The position numbers and the translations under genes are program-made. A stretch of 64,000 nt of DNA, taken from assembly GCF_963677155.1 (NCBI RefSeq), contig NZ_OY781884.1:4894501-4958500 (forward strand). The letters are read 5' to 3'. Below are positions 19,475 through 29,336 of this stretch, piece by piece. Positions within the stretch are counted from its first letter, which is position 1. Every line of letters begins with the position of its first letter. Under the pieces are notes generated by a model, which saw nothing but the letters and a program-made list of their open reading frames with translations, did not search any database and was not told the origin of the DNA. Origin of the DNA: an uncultured Draconibacterium sp. Its GTDB lineage: Bacteria > Bacteroidota > Bacteroidia > Bacteroidales > Prolixibacteraceae.

Positions 19475-20041
19475 ATTATAGCTATTAAAAGAAGAGGTCC
19501 GAGAAGAAAATTCCAGCCGCGAAGAGAGCAGGAACCACAACACCGGATTAACCACAAGATCAGGGTCCCACAAATACGTTTAGTGGGCGACAATATTGAA
19601 AATCCAGGAGTTTATCCATTACGCGACGCATTGAAAATTGCCGACGAAATGGAATTGGATTTGGTAGAAATTTCACCAAAAGCTGATCCTCCGGTTTGTA
19701 AAATTATTGATTACTCGAAGTTTCTTTATCAGCAGAAAAAGAAACAAAAGGAGATGAAAGCAAAAACCACAAAAGTTGTGGTAAAAGAAATACGTTTCGG
19801 TCCGCAAACTGATGAGCATGACTTCCAGTTTAAACTGAAACATGCTGAAAAATTCCTTCAGGACGGAGCAAAAGTTAAAGCGTTTGTATTCTTTAAAGGA
19901 CGTTCGATCTTGTTTAAAGACCAGGGCGAAATTCTATTGCTTAGACTGGCAACAGAATTAGAAGAATGGGGAACCGTTGAGCAATTGCCAAAACTTGAAG
20001 GAAAGCGAATGACAATGTTTATTTCACCTAAAAAGAAATAG
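19475..20041 (+). CDS. infC: Translation initiation factor IF-3, probable AUU start
   Basis: The protein has 188 residues counting from ATT at 19475. The first conventional start in this frame (GTG at 19583) would remove the start of the IF3-N domain, whose [16 protein letters not shown] lies upstream in the same frame. IF3-C follows with [14 protein letters not shown] and [12 protein letters not shown]3 discriminates against non-AUG starts, and infC of many bacteria begins with AUU for autoregulation. Here the AUU sits behind AGGAGG. ATA at 19478 is an alternative start one codon later. It lies between thrS and rpmI, the standard order. Confidence 0.9.
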   Translation: MIAIKRRGPRRKFQPRREQEPQHRINHKIRVPQIRLVGDNIENPGVYPLRDALKIADEMELDLVEISPKADPPVCKIIDYSKFLYQQKKKQKEMKAKTTKVVVKEIRFGPQTDEHDFQFKLKHAEKFLQDGAKVKAFVFFKGRSILFKDQGEILLLRLATELEEWGTVEQLPKLEGKRMTMFISPKKK

Positions 20042-20122
20042 GTTTCGGTTAACGAAACTTGTTTTTTGGTGTTAAACCATATATAATAAAGTTCTTTGAT
20101 AACATTTTAATTAGTAGGAATT

Positions 20123-20320
20123 ATGCCAAAAATGAAAACGAACTCCGGTGCTAAAAAACGTTTTAGATTAACCGGAAGTGGTAAAATTAAAAGAAAGCAC
20201 GCCTACAAAAGTCATATTTTGACTAAAAAAAGTACAAAGCGTAAGCGTAATTTGACTTATTGGACAACAATCGATAAGACAAACGAAAGCAACGTAAAAC
20301 TTTTGTTGTGCATGAAGTAA
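20123..20320 (+). CDS. rpmI: 50S ribosomal protein L35
   Basis: This 65-residue, highly basic protein opens with [14 protein letters not shown] and contains [14 protein letters not shown], the L35 signature. It lies between infC and rplT in the standard order. The C-terminus is normal in length. Confidence 0.97.
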   Translation: MPKMKTNSGAKKRFRLTGSGKIKRKHAYKSHILTKKSTKRKRNLTYWTTIDKTNESNVKLLLCMK

Positions 20321-20453
20321 TCAGTCTTAACTGACTGTTTCTTTATTAAACCTTTTAATTGAGAGAGGTAAAAAAGTTAAAAACCAGATAATTGTGCTTT
20401 AAAGTATTTCTGTCGGTTGACGGAGAGCGCCGATTATCAAAAAAGTAAAAAGT

Positions 20454-20798
20454 ATGCCAAGAAGTGTAAATCATGTAGCATCACGCGCCCGAAGAAAAAA
20501 ATTACTGAAAAAAACTAGAGGTTATTTCGGTTCGCGTAGTAACGTTTGGACGGTTGCAAAAAATACCTGGGAAAAAGGTCAACAGTTTGCATACCGCGAT
20601 AGAAAAGCGAAAAAAAGAACATTCCGTGCATTGTGGATTCAGCGTATTAACGCTGCAACACGATTGGAAGGAATGTCGTATTCACAATTCATGGGATTGT
20701 TGAAAAAGAACGACATTGAAATTAACAGGAAAGTTTTAGCTGATTTGGCTATGAACCAACCTGAGGCGTTCAAAGCAATCGTAGAAAAAGTAAAATAA
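20454..20798 (+). CDS. rplT: 50S ribosomal protein L20
   Basis: This 114-residue basic protein has the L20 motifs [29 protein letters not shown] and WIQRINAA. L20 is an early 23S rRNA-binding assembly protein, and in other bacteria it also represses its own operon. It is the last gene of the thrS-infC-rpmI-rplT operon. The 133-base gap before it, larger than elsewhere in the operon, could hold a regulatory structure, but I did not identify one. Confidence 0.97.
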   Translation: MPRSVNHVASRARRKKLLKKTRGYFGSRSNVWTVAKNTWEKGQQFAYRDRKAKKRTFRALWIQRINAATRLEGMSYSQFMGLLKKNDIEINRKVLADLAMNQPEAFKAIVEKVK

Positions 20799-20828
20799 AG
20801 ACTTTATTATTTAGGTGAAATACATTGT

Positions 20829-20854
20829 AAGTCCTGACGGTTTCGTCGGGACTT
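20829..20854 (+). terminator. Terminator of the thrS operon
   Basis: An 11-bp stem (20829-20839 with 20844-20854, one wobble) and GTTT loop are followed by a T run. Confidence 0.85.
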
Positions 20855-20882
20855 TTTTTATGCCCGTACCTGAATGTTTTAT

Positions 20883-21581
20883 CTAATTATTCTCAACAAT
20901 CAATTTATAACCAATCCCTCTAACATTCATTATGCAAACATTCGGATCTTTTGCTAATTTTTGGCGCAGTTTTGTGATGAATACATGCAAACTACGTGTT
21001 GTAAAATAGTCATCGTCGCCCCAAAGGTCCAGTAAAATGTTTTTGGTGTGCAGGATTTGATTTTTATTATCGCATAATCGCTTTAATAACTCGGACTCGC
21101 GATGAGAAAGGATTGCTTTTTCCCCTGCAAAAAATAGGCTTTGAGATACCGAATCAAAAGTATAACTACCAATTTTAAAATGTTTTGATGTGGCATGCTG
21201 CGTTTTTTGATAGGCCCTATTCATTAATGCTTTTATGCGGATAATGAGCTCATTCATTCCAAATGGCTTTTTCAGATAATCGTTGCCTCCAATTGTAAAA
21301 CCCTCTACAACGTCTTCCACCGTAGAGCGGGCGGTTAAGAATAATACGGGAATGTTAGGATTGGTTTCTCGAATTTGTCGGATCATTTCAAACCCATCCA
21401 TAACAGGCATCATCACGTCGGCCACTATGACATCGGGATGTAGGTTATGATACTTTTGCAATCCAATGTCTCCGTTGCCTGCTGTGAATATAACAAATTC
21501 CCCCTTTTCTTCGAGCGTTTCTTTGATTATCATCGATAATGTTAGCTCATCTTCAACTAACAGTACTTTTATTTTATCCAT
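20883..21581 (-). CDS. OmpR-type response regulator
   Basis: This 232-residue regulator has a receiver domain with Asp55 as phosphorylation site (VIVADVMMP), Thr83 and Lys105 (DYLKKPF). A winged-helix DNA-binding domain occupies about residues 130-230 (RSLHVFITKLRQKL, NVRGIGYKL). It resembles RprY-type regulators of Bacteroidota. Its start overlaps the stop of the sensor kinase gene by one base, so kinase and regulator are translationally coupled. The divergent outer-membrane protein gene is a plausible target, inferred from position only. Confidence 0.92.
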   Translation of the reverse strand: MDKIKVLLVEDELTLSMIIKETLEEKGEFVIFTAGNGDIGLQKYHNLHPDVIVADVMMPVMDGFEMIRQIRETNPNIPVLFLTARSTVEDVVEGFTIGGNDYLKKPFGMNELIIRIKALMNRAYQKTQHATSKHFKIGSYTFDSVSQSLFFAGEKAILSHRESELLKRLCDNKNQILHTKNILLDLWGDDDYFTTRSLHVFITKLRQKLAKDPNVCIMNVRGIGYKLIVENN

Positions 21582-23002
21582 TACTGTGGAATTTTGAGTG
21601 AAAAAACCGATCCTTTTTCAGGTCGACTTTCAACAGTGACATTTCCGCCATGTTTTTCAATCATTTCTTTTACATAAAACAAGCCCAGCCCAAATCCTTT
21701 TACATTATGGCGGTTTCCGGTAGGTACGCGGTAAAATTTGTTAAAGAGCCGATCCTGGTATTTTGAATCAATACCAATACCATTGTCCTCAACTAAAAGA
21801 ACCACATTGTTACCTTTTGAATGCGACGATACTTTTATCTGGACCTCATTCTCCGAGTATTTAATACCATTTTCGATTAAATTATTTAGCATATTGCTCA
21901 AATGTAGCTTGTCGGCTTTTATTGTTTCTACTTCGAAATGGGTTTCAATATCTACTTTTTTATCAGCCACAAGAATTAACTTCTCAGCTAAACCGGAGAC
22001 TAGTTGAGCAAGGTCGATTTTTTCAATCTTCAGTTCAACATTGTTATTGCTTTTGCGCGACATTGACAAGATTTGTTCAACCAGGCTAGTTAACTGTTCC
22101 ATCTGTTCTTTGGCAATGTTCAGGTATTTGTTTCGCCGTTCTTTACTTGTTGGCTGATCCGCTACCAACAGAGCGTCGATAGCCGCATACGACACCGCAA
22201 TGGGGGTTTTTAATTCGTGTGTCATGTTGTTCGTAAAATTGGTTTTAAGCTCTTCTTCAGTTTGCAGTTTTCGTATGGTGCGTATTAAATAGAAGAAGGT
22301 AACCACCAGAAAAATGAAGATGACTACTGATGTAAGGAATAAACCGACCATTTGTTTTAAGAGAAATCCGGTAGGATTTTTTATGTACAAACGATAGGAG
22401 TGAGATCCGTTGAAGTCGTAGTAATAGTCGAATTGCCGGGCATTTTTAATCAAAAAGGATTGATTGTTATTCGCGGAAAAACAAATGGAATCATTCGACG
22501 TTTGAACAACGAAAACCTGATAAGCCTGGTTTATATTTGCTTCTTTAAGCTGAATATTTAAAATGCTATCAAAAACATTAATGTTAATTGGAATGTACTG
22601 ATCGTCTCCGTAATGCATTGTTTTTTTGATATATGCAGCCAAATTCTCTGTTGTTTGTACTTTTTCTCCATAATCATTGAAACCAGCCTCTTGTGTTTCT
22701 GATTCATTGATTGTGTCTTGCCCGTTCTTATCGTATGAGTAATATACATCCCGACCAGTAGAATCGGCTCTCATACCAACATTCATCGCCAGCGACCGGT
22801 TGATGGCTGTATCCTGTTCAAGAAGCTCGGAGCGAATGGTCAGTTCATACTGATCGGCAATATCCATGGCATTGTAGACATCTTTATCGAATTGTTTCGA
22901 GGTAGTTTCGTACAGGCCGTTTAGCCAGTAAAGTTGATAAAGAAATACGCCAAGCATTACTAATGTAATAAGGACTGCAATAGTTCGTAATGAGAATTTC
23001 AT
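21581..23002 (-). CDS. Membrane sensor histidine kinase
   Basis: The 473-residue kinase has two membrane segments (about 7-26 and 220-240) that bracket a periplasmic sensor of roughly 190 residues. The phospho-acceptor is His262 (NNMTHELKTP). ATP-binding motifs follow: N box NLIENGIKYS, G1 VEDNGIGI and G2 GFGLGLFYVK. There is no clear HAMP domain. The order and architecture resemble RprX of Bacteroides. The signal is unknown. It is the first gene of the kinase-regulator operon and is divergent from the outer-membrane protein gene at 23203. Confidence 0.92.
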   Translation of the reverse strand: MKFSLRTIAVLITLVMLGVFLYQLYWLNGLYETTSKQFDKDVYNAMDIADQYELTIRSELLEQDTAINRSLAMNVGMRADSTGRDVYYSYDKNGQDTINESETQEAGFNDYGEKVQTTENLAAYIKKTMHYGDDQYIPININVFDSILNIQLKEANINQAYQVFVVQTSNDSICFSANNNQSFLIKNARQFDYYYDFNGSHSYRLYIKNPTGFLLKQMVGLFLTSVVIFIFLVVTFFYLIRTIRKLQTEEELKTNFTNNMTHELKTPIAVSYAAIDALLVADQPTSKERRNKYLNIAKEQMEQLTSLVEQILSMSRKSNNNVELKIEKIDLAQLVSGLAEKLILVADKKVDIETHFEVETIKADKLHLSNMLNNLIENGIKYSENEVQIKVSSHSKGNNVVLLVEDNGIGIDSKYQDRLFNKFYRVPTGNRHNVKGFGLGLFYVKEMIEKHGGNVTVESRPEKGSVFSLKIPQ

Positions 23003-23057
23003 TTATTATTAATTGAATACCCTTTTCGGGCGAATGCTTTTCCTTTTCTTACAGGAA

Positions 23058-23065
23058 TACTTTTG
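23058..23065 (+). promoter_or_regulatory. Possible -7 box for the outer-membrane protein gene
   Basis: TACTTTTG matches TAnnTTTG, about 138 bases before the ATG at 23203. Confidence 0.3.
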
Positions 23066-23202
23066 AGCTAAAATATATAATATGATTTGATAACACTTAA
23101 TATGTTAAGACTATTTAAGACTAAGTAAGCGAATGGTAACGCTATTTGAAAACGGGAATGAGGTTATTTGTAATGTGGATAAAATTAATAACAGAAACAA
23201 TT

Positions 23203-25590
23203 ATGAAAACAATTAATAACACTTTACTAAAAGCATTTTTGGTTCTCTTTTTAGGTATTATTAGCCATACTCTTTGGGCGCAAATGTATTCAATATCAGG
23301 TCAGTTGGTTGATGAACATGATTCCATCGTTCCGGCAGCTTCAATTATTCTTACCAATCAGAAAGATTCTTCGTTTGTAGAAGGAACAATCTCAAACATG
23401 GATGGCCATTTTATTTTAAACAAAGTTAAAGACGGAAACTATTTATTACATATTCAACATTTACTTTACGAAAAGAAGGATATTGCAGTAACCAACCTTA
23501 ATACCGATTTAATACTTGGCAGCATTATACTTTCAGAAAAAGAAAACGAGTTGAATGAAATTAGTGTGAAAGCAATCCGCCCCGTGGTAAAAATGGAAAA
23601 CAACACCTTATCTTATGACGCAACGGCAGTAAGTGAGAAATTTGTACGCGACAATGCTTACGAGGTATTGGGAGATGTGCCTGGGATAAACCTTCGCGAA
23701 GGAGGAATACAACTTGTTGGGGCTGCAAAGTTAAATGTTGCCATTAACGGAAAACCAACAACATTGAGTATCGATCAGGTGCTAAACATGTTAAAGGCAA
23801 TGCCCAATACAAATGTTGAAAAAGTGGAAGTTATGTACGCTCCGCCTGCAAAATACAACGTAAAAGGAGCTTTAATCAATATTATTTTAACCAAAGCTGA
23901 AAAGAATCAATTGAACGGATCTGTTAATGCAGGAGTTCGTCAGCGCCGTAATACCGGGGCTTTAGGAGGTTTAAATCTTCAGTATGCAAAAGATAAATGG
24001 GATGCTAATATACTGTATTCGTATGATTATGACCACATCAGCCAGAAAGATATTTTTGAGATTAATCATACTTATAAAGACACCTTGTATTTGATTGAAC
24101 AAAATATGCAAATACCAAATAAGATAAAAGCACATCTGTTACAATTAAGTACAGCTTATAGAATTGATTCAGCACAAACATTATCGTTTAGTTATTCGGG
24201 TAATTTTACGAATGACAATAGTTCGCCAAACAAAACATATACTACTTTTTCATCGGTAAAAGGCGTTTCTACAGAACTGGACACCAGCTTTTCCGAATCG
24301 ACAGAAACCTTGCATAATCTTAAACTCGACTATGATTTGGCCAATAAGTTAACTGTCGGAGCAGATTATACCTATTACAATAGTCCTTCGGAAAATGCGT
24401 ATATAAGTGTTATCGACGACGAATTAATGGAGTATGAAACAACATCGGAGCAAACAGTAAATAAATGGATGCTGTACGCCAATCATTCTTTCAGTTTATG
24501 GAATTCAGACTTTTCCTATGGTGCAAATTATTCGTACAGCGGAAATAGAAACCATTATAGTTACTACGATTTAAACAACGATAGTTTGAAAATAGATGAA
24601 GCGCAATCTTCAAAAAATGAATACAATGAAGCGGCTGCATCTGGTTTCCTTTCATTTGCAAAACAATTAAATCCGCACTGGTCGCTCGATTTTACATTGA
24701 AAGGGGAGTTTGATCGTATGCAGAAAGAATCTGGAAACACAAAAACCGATGTTTGGAATACTTTCTACTGGTATCCGAGTTTTAATGCTTCGTTTATACC
24801 TGGTAACGAGTATAAGCACATTTTTCAATTGGCACTTGAATCGTTTACAAATTACCCTTCGTACTGGGAAATTAGCCCGGCGACATGGTATTCCAATCAA
24901 TATATGCTTGTTAAAGGAAATCCTGAATTGAAACCGTCGCAAACCTATACTTCGAATTTTACTTACATTTTTAAGCAGAAATATGTAATGATGCTTTCGT
25001 ATAAGTACGAAAATGAAATGATGACCCAAATCCCATTTGCTTCAAGTGAAAGTTTCAATACGATTACGCGCTTCGAAAATATTGATTTTGATAAAGAACT
25101 GACAGCTGCATTTGTATTGCCATTTAATATTGGCCAGTATATCAATGTAAATCCAACTGCTATTTATTTGCATCAACACTTAAAAAACAGTGGTTCGGAA
25201 GAACAAGCTTTCGATCGAACTTCTGATTTGTTTGTTTTTCAGTGCAATACCGCCATATCGTTGTGGAAAAAACAAGGTTTGAAGGGCACCATTTCCGGCC
25301 ACTATTACGGGCGTGGCATACAGGGGATTTACGACTTTGAACCTTCTTATCTGGTTGATTGCGGAATTTCGTGCAACATGCTAAAAAATAAAGCAGTATT
25401 ATCGCTCAAAGCAAACGACATTTTCAACTCAAGTATTCCCAAACTTAATATCAATAACAACAATCAAAAGAGTCACTACAACCTGGATCAGGACACCAGA
25501 ATGTTTACATTAAATTTCAGATACAATTTTGGAAAAGAAATTAAAAACAAGAAGATAGATGTTGATGATAGTCGTTTTAAACGAATGTAG
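23203..25590 (+). CDS. Outer-membrane beta-barrel protein with carboxypeptidase-like domain
   Basis: From the ATG at 23203 the protein has 795 residues and a clear signal peptide ending LWAQ; an ATG 57 bases earlier would bury that signal. After it comes a carboxypeptidase-regulatory-like beta-sandwich (about 25-110), a TonB-plug-like segment (DVPGINLREGGIQLVG) and a long 16-22-strand type barrel similar to the OMP_b-brl_3 family (PF14905). There is no SusD partner. Such proteins are thought to be TonB-linked or orphan outer-membrane receptors. It is divergent from a two-component system and followed by a terminator. Confidence 0.82.
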   Translation: MKTINNTLLKAFLVLFLGIISHTLWAQMYSISGQLVDEHDSIVPAASIILTNQKDSSFVEGTISNMDGHFILNKVKDGNYLLHIQHLLYEKKDIAVTNLNTDLILGSIILSEKENELNEISVKAIRPVVKMENNTLSYDATAVSEKFVRDNAYEVLGDVPGINLREGGIQLVGAAKLNVAINGKPTTLSIDQVLNMLKAMPNTNVEKVEVMYAPPAKYNVKGALINIILTKAEKNQLNGSVNAGVRQRRNTGALGGLNLQYAKDKWDANILYSYDYDHISQKDIFEINHTYKDTLYLIEQNMQIPNKIKAHLLQLSTAYRIDSAQTLSFSYSGNFTNDNSSPNKTYTTFSSVKGVSTELDTSFSESTETLHNLKLDYDLANKLTVGADYTYYNSPSENAYISVIDDELMEYETTSEQTVNKWMLYANHSFSLWNSDFSYGANYSYSGNRNHYSYYDLNNDSLKIDEAQSSKNEYNEAAASGFLSFAKQLNPHWSLDFTLKGEFDRMQKESGNTKTDVWNTFYWYPSFNASFIPGNEYKHIFQLALESFTNYPSYWEISPATWYSNQYMLVKGNPELKPSQTYTSNFTYIFKQKYVMMLSYKYENEMMTQIPFASSESFNTITRFENIDFDKELTAAFVLPFNIGQYINVNPTAIYLHQHLKNSGSEEQAFDRTSDLFVFQCNTAISLWKKQGLKGTISGHYYGRGIQGIYDFEPSYLVDCGISCNMLKNKAVLSLKANDIFNSSIPKLNINNNNQKSHYNLDQDTRMFTLNFRYNFGKEIKNKKIDVDDSRFKRM

Positions 25591-25618
25591 AAGAAAGTAA
25601 AGGTATTTTTTGATAGCT

Positions 25619-25644
25619 AATCCCCGGCGGTTTCGTCGGGGATT
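25619..25644 (+). terminator. Terminator after the outer-membrane protein gene
   Basis: An 11-bp stem (25619-25629 with 25634-25644) and GTTT loop are followed by a T-rich tract. Its core resembles the thrS-operon terminator. Confidence 0.85.
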
Positions 25645-25764
25645 CTTTTTTATTTTTCTATTAACCTGTGTGCGATTCTAAAATATTTTCACGGGAAAGT
25701 TTCTGTCTGGAAATAGCTAAAACTTTGAGTCGTTTTAAAATCAAAATCAGCTTATCAGAAAGGT

Positions 25765-27381
25765 TTAGGGACGATGCTCGAACAATAGGGTAGTATTCGG
25801 ATCAAGTTTAATGGTTTTTATTTTTGAAGAAGTTTTAACGCTAAAATGCTGTTCCTGTTGTTTGCCGGTAATTTCAAATTTCCGTAACTCTGAATTTCCA
25901 TCTTCATAAAGAATATTCATTTCCAGCGGAAAACTGAAAAGTTGCCTTCCTCTTTGTCGAATTATAATTTGTTGATTGTCTATTTGTTTCCCGGTGGTTT
26001 CTGTTCCCCACGAAACTTTAAATACCGGATGTCCGGCATTCCAAAGCCATTGATGAAAAAAACGATCAAGATCTTTACCCGAAACAAATTCCATAACCAA
26101 TTGAAAATCTTTTGTCAGAGCGGTTTTGTTTCTGTAATCGTGATAGTATTTCTGTAATCCTTTAAAGAAAATGTCGTCGCCTAATTTATTTCGCAGCATG
26201 TGTAAAACCTAACTGGCTTTTTCGTACGAATTAGCATTTAATAAACGGGTATATTCCTGCTCCGTTGTATCGATTACCGGAGTGTATTTTTGTTTCGAGA
26301 AAGCAATAACGCGTTCTCTATCGTATTTCAGTCCTTCTTTAAATTGTTTGTCGCCATAAAAGTGCTGCACATAAAGATGTGTAAGATAGGTGGCAAATCC
26401 TTCGCTCAACCACACATGATGCCAGTTTTGCTCGGTAACCGAATTTCCAAACCACTGGTGAGCCACTTCGTGGGCAAACAACTGTTCGGGCACGCGATCG
26501 CTTATGGCTGAATTTTCGAAATAAAATATGCAGCTGGCATTTTCCATTCCGCCGTAACGTGTTTTTGATTGTACATGCGCCAGCTTTTCATAAGAGTAGG
26601 GGCCAATTAGTTCCGAAAAGTACTCAAGTGCTTTTGTGCCGTATTGGTAGTTCTCGAATCCTTTTGTTTTGTTCTCTTCAAATACCCACGAACTTACCGG
26701 AATTCCCTGGTAGTTTTGCTCGTTTCCAATAGCAAAATCGGCAGCTCCAATTACCATAAGTTTGGTCGCCAATGGAACATCCTCTTTCCAATGCGTGAAT
26801 TCCATTGCATTTTCAAGTTGTTTTTTCTCCATTAGAGCTCCGTTTGCAACGATCTCATAATGAGCGGGAGCATAAACCAGAAATTCTAAAGTGGCTTTAT
26901 CAGAAGGATGATCGACACATGGAAGCCAGTTTTGTGCGCGATTGGGCCAGTTATCGCCAAAAAAAGTACGATCTCCATAGCGATTCTCGGCTATAATCAA
27001 TCCATCGGCAGGAACTCCTGAATAGGCAATCGTAAAATCGAGAACATCTCCCTCCTGCGCTTCTTCATTTAAACTAATTCCAAGTTTATTGTTTCCTTGA
27101 ATAAAGCCAAGCCCAATTGTTCCGTTTTTTACTGAATGAACCAGCATTCCGCTATCGCCTGATTTGTCAACTAAATCGAGTGTAATATCACTCCCTGCTT
27201 TAAGAAATTTAATTGAAATGGTAGCAATTCCTTCAATTTGGTTTGTTGTATCATTTAAATAGATTTCGAACTTGTAGTGTTGTATATCAATCTTCTCAAA
27301 ACGAGATTGGTGATTTTGGGCGGACAATAAAACAACGTTGCCAAAAAACAGTAGCAGACAACAAAATTTGGTAATATTCAT
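25765..27381 (-). pseudogene. M1-family aminopeptidase interrupted by one in-frame TAG
   Basis: The frame reads through 538 positions except for a TAG at 26211-26209 (codon 391). Upstream are a signal peptide (VLLSAQ), the exopeptidase region and the zinc motif HEVAHQWFGN with the distal Glu in WLSEGFATYL. Downstream, VLHMLRNKLGDDIFF continues the family without any shift. The TAG lies where M1 enzymes usually have Trp (YEKAS-stop-VLHMLR), so a single TGG to TAG change explains it. TAG is used as an ordinary stop elsewhere in this window. It may be a real nonsense mutation, a read error or readthrough. DUF2891 lies just upstream in the same operon. Confidence 0.8.
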
Positions 27382-27405
27382 TAGTCGAGGATTGAACTCT
27401 GGAAT

Positions 27406-28473
27406 TTATTGATTGTGGCTTTTTATTAATGCGTAGGTAGCAAACGATGCCAGCCAGTGGGCTCCTGCATACTCGCCTGAATCCATTTTTTCGTAGCTGT
27501 AGTTGAAATGGGCATCGGCAAAATCAATCAATTGCTGGTTATTCAACGCATACCCCATTTCGTATAAGCACCAGGCACGGCTAAAGTTTAAGCCGTCGAG
27601 GTGGGCGAGCTTGCCATCGCTGCGGTCGGTGACTTTTGCAATATAGAGAAACTTTTCAGGATGTTTGTCAAACTTTGGAAGAAACGTTTTTAGCCACTGT
27701 TTAAACTTTTTCTCGGGTAATACTTTTAACATTATCGAAGCTTCCTGCAGGCACGGCGAAAGGAAATCGAAACCGCCGGGTTCCCAGGAAAGCGGGCAAT
27801 CACAATCGGTTAAGTAATACTCCTTTGCTTTTCTTTCAATTTGAATGGCAAGCGCAGTATCGTATTTTTTTGCCCAGTCGTATGCAAACGACATTCCGAA
27901 TGCAATGTTGCTGTGTTCGCCAATTCGTATGGGGTAAATCAGTTTGTCCAGAAATTCGCCAAACTTATCCGATAGCAGGTCAACCAGCGGGGAAAGGTTC
28001 GCCTGCAATTCCAGTGCAACCGGGTCATCCCATTCGCGCAAAGCTTCGTCGAGTTTTAACAACCAGGCCCAGCCATAAGTGCGTTCGTAAGTGGTGTTGT
28101 GTTCATCGTCGAAATACGCAACTTCCTGCAATATGTTTTCTTCGGTAATATTGTTCTTTAACTTTTTAATGATCTCGTTACGGTACTTAAAATTCGGGAA
28201 TTCAGTTAATATTTTTACTAAAGTCCAATGTCCGTGCACCGACGAATGCCAGTCGAAACAGCCATAAAAAGCGGGGTGCATAACACGTGGAGGTTGCAGA
28301 TAACTGTCGTTGGCCAAAACATGCCCGGTTTTATTCGGATATTCCTGATCGATACATTCGTAAGCAAAATGATAGAGATATTCGGCTTTCTTTTCGTCGA
28401 AGGCAAGTTTTGATGATTGCGCTGAAAGCAGACTGGTCATAAATAAAAATAGTAGTGAAAATTGTAATTTCAT
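27406..28473 (-). CDS. DUF2891 family secreted protein
   Basis: This 355-residue protein has a signal peptide ending LLSAQ and matches the DUF2891 family (PPRVMHPAFYGCFDWHSSVHGHW near the N-terminus). It is predicted to be largely alpha-helical, possibly an (alpha/alpha)6 toroid like some glycosidases; conserved Trp, His, Asp and Glu residues suggest an enzyme, but no activity is established. It is 24 bases upstream of the M1 aminopeptidase gene on the same strand, so they probably share a transcript. Cellular location is likely periplasmic. Confidence 0.82.
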   Translation of the reverse strand: MKLQFSLLFLFMTSLLSAQSSKLAFDEKKAEYLYHFAYECIDQEYPNKTGHVLANDSYLQPPRVMHPAFYGCFDWHSSVHGHWTLVKILTEFPNFKYRNEIIKKLKNNITEENILQEVAYFDDEHNTTYERTYGWAWLLKLDEALREWDDPVALELQANLSPLVDLLSDKFGEFLDKLIYPIRIGEHSNIAFGMSFAYDWAKKYDTALAIQIERKAKEYYLTDCDCPLSWEPGGFDFLSPCLQEASIMLKVLPEKKFKQWLKTFLPKFDKHPEKFLYIAKVTDRSDGKLAHLDGLNFSRAWCLYEMGYALNNQQLIDFADAHFNYSYEKMDSGEYAGAHWLASFATYALIKSHNQ

Positions 28474-28523
28474 CGTTCTTCAGATTTTGATGAGATGAAA
28501 TTAAAAACAATTCTCAATAACCA

Positions 28524-29120
28524 TTAACAATTACGGTATTTATCGTTTAAGCCGATTCTATTATTAATCATCGGGATGATTTTTTGCAATCTTGTTTCTT
28601 TGGTTTTCGCTTGTTTTGCATTGGCGATATAATTAGCAAATTCGCGTTGTTTGCCCGGCAAAAATTCCTGAAATGAAAGTTTTAAATAATTATCCTGACT
28701 AAAGGCTTCTTCCAACTCGGGTGGAATTATTAGCTTTTTATTTCGGTTGATTTTTACTCTTTTATTTTGCTTTTCATTGGCGATTGCTTCGTTTGCATAA
28801 GCTATAATTCTTTCCGCATCAATATCGTCGGCCGTTACAAAGCGCCACTTCCGCAATGCTTTGGTTTCATCGTTTTGTGCATTAAAAAGAACTTTTGCTT
28901 CGTCTTTTAACAATGCCCCCTGAAAGAACCAAATAGCCACGTGCCCTTTAAAAACCCCGAGCCCGATCACATTTTTTTCATTAATAGTATAACACGGAGT
29001 ACCCCATTTTATGGTTTCCGACAGTTCTGTCGATATTAGCAAATCGTGTAAAATCATTAAAATATCCTGTCGCGATGTGGTGTTCAAAATATATTCTTCA
29101 ACTGTTCTGGCACTTACCAT
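28524..29120 (-). CDS. YdeI/OmpD-associated family protein (DUF1801-like)
   Basis: This 198-residue protein has an N-terminal DUF1801/YdhG-like domain (IKWGTPCYT, NVIGLGVFKGHVAIWFF) and a C-terminal YdeI-type segment (PPELEEAFSQD, FQEFLPGKQREFANYI, AKQAKTKETRLQKII). Despite the family name there is no signal peptide, so it should be cytoplasmic. Function is unknown. It is the last gene of a likely minus-strand operon with a small membrane protein (6-base gap) and a MATE exporter. Confidence 0.8.
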   Translation of the reverse strand: MVSARTVEEYILNTTSRQDILMILHDLLISTELSETIKWGTPCYTINEKNVIGLGVFKGHVAIWFFQGALLKDEAKVLFNAQNDETKALRKWRFVTADDIDAERIIAYANEAIANEKQNKRVKINRNKKLIIPPELEEAFSQDNYLKLSFQEFLPGKQREFANYIANAKQAKTKETRLQKIIPMINNRIGLNDKYRNC

Positions 29121-29126
29121 TTTGCA

Positions 29127-29336
29127 CTATTTTTTTCGGGTGAATATGGCAACAATGGCTGAGGCTGCCAGCCCCTTTACCGGTGTCGCAATAATACTTT
29201 GTATCATATAACTTTGCAGGTTGAAATAACTTTCTGCCTCTTCCTGAGTTTGCAAGCCGCTTTCAACTGCATAACGAATCATGTTTTCATGATAAATCAA
29301 TTTAAAAGATAAATTTACACTTTTCGTGTTTTCCAT
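29127..29336 (-). CDS. Very small membrane protein, possible DUF4199 remnant
   Basis: This is a 69-residue frame. The C-terminal half (QSIIATPVKGLAASAIVAIF then TRKK) is a membrane helix with a positive stop-transfer end and resembles the C-terminus of DUF4199 membrane proteins, which are normally about 170 residues. The start overlaps the 3' end of the MATE gene by 22 bases; an internal ATG at 29282 is possible. Either it is a translationally coupled micro-protein or what remains of a truncated gene. Confidence in expression is modest. Confidence 0.45.
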   Translation of the reverse strand: MENTKSVNLSFKLIYHENMIRYAVESGLQTQEEAESYFNLQSYMIQSIIATPVKGLAASAIVAIFTRKK

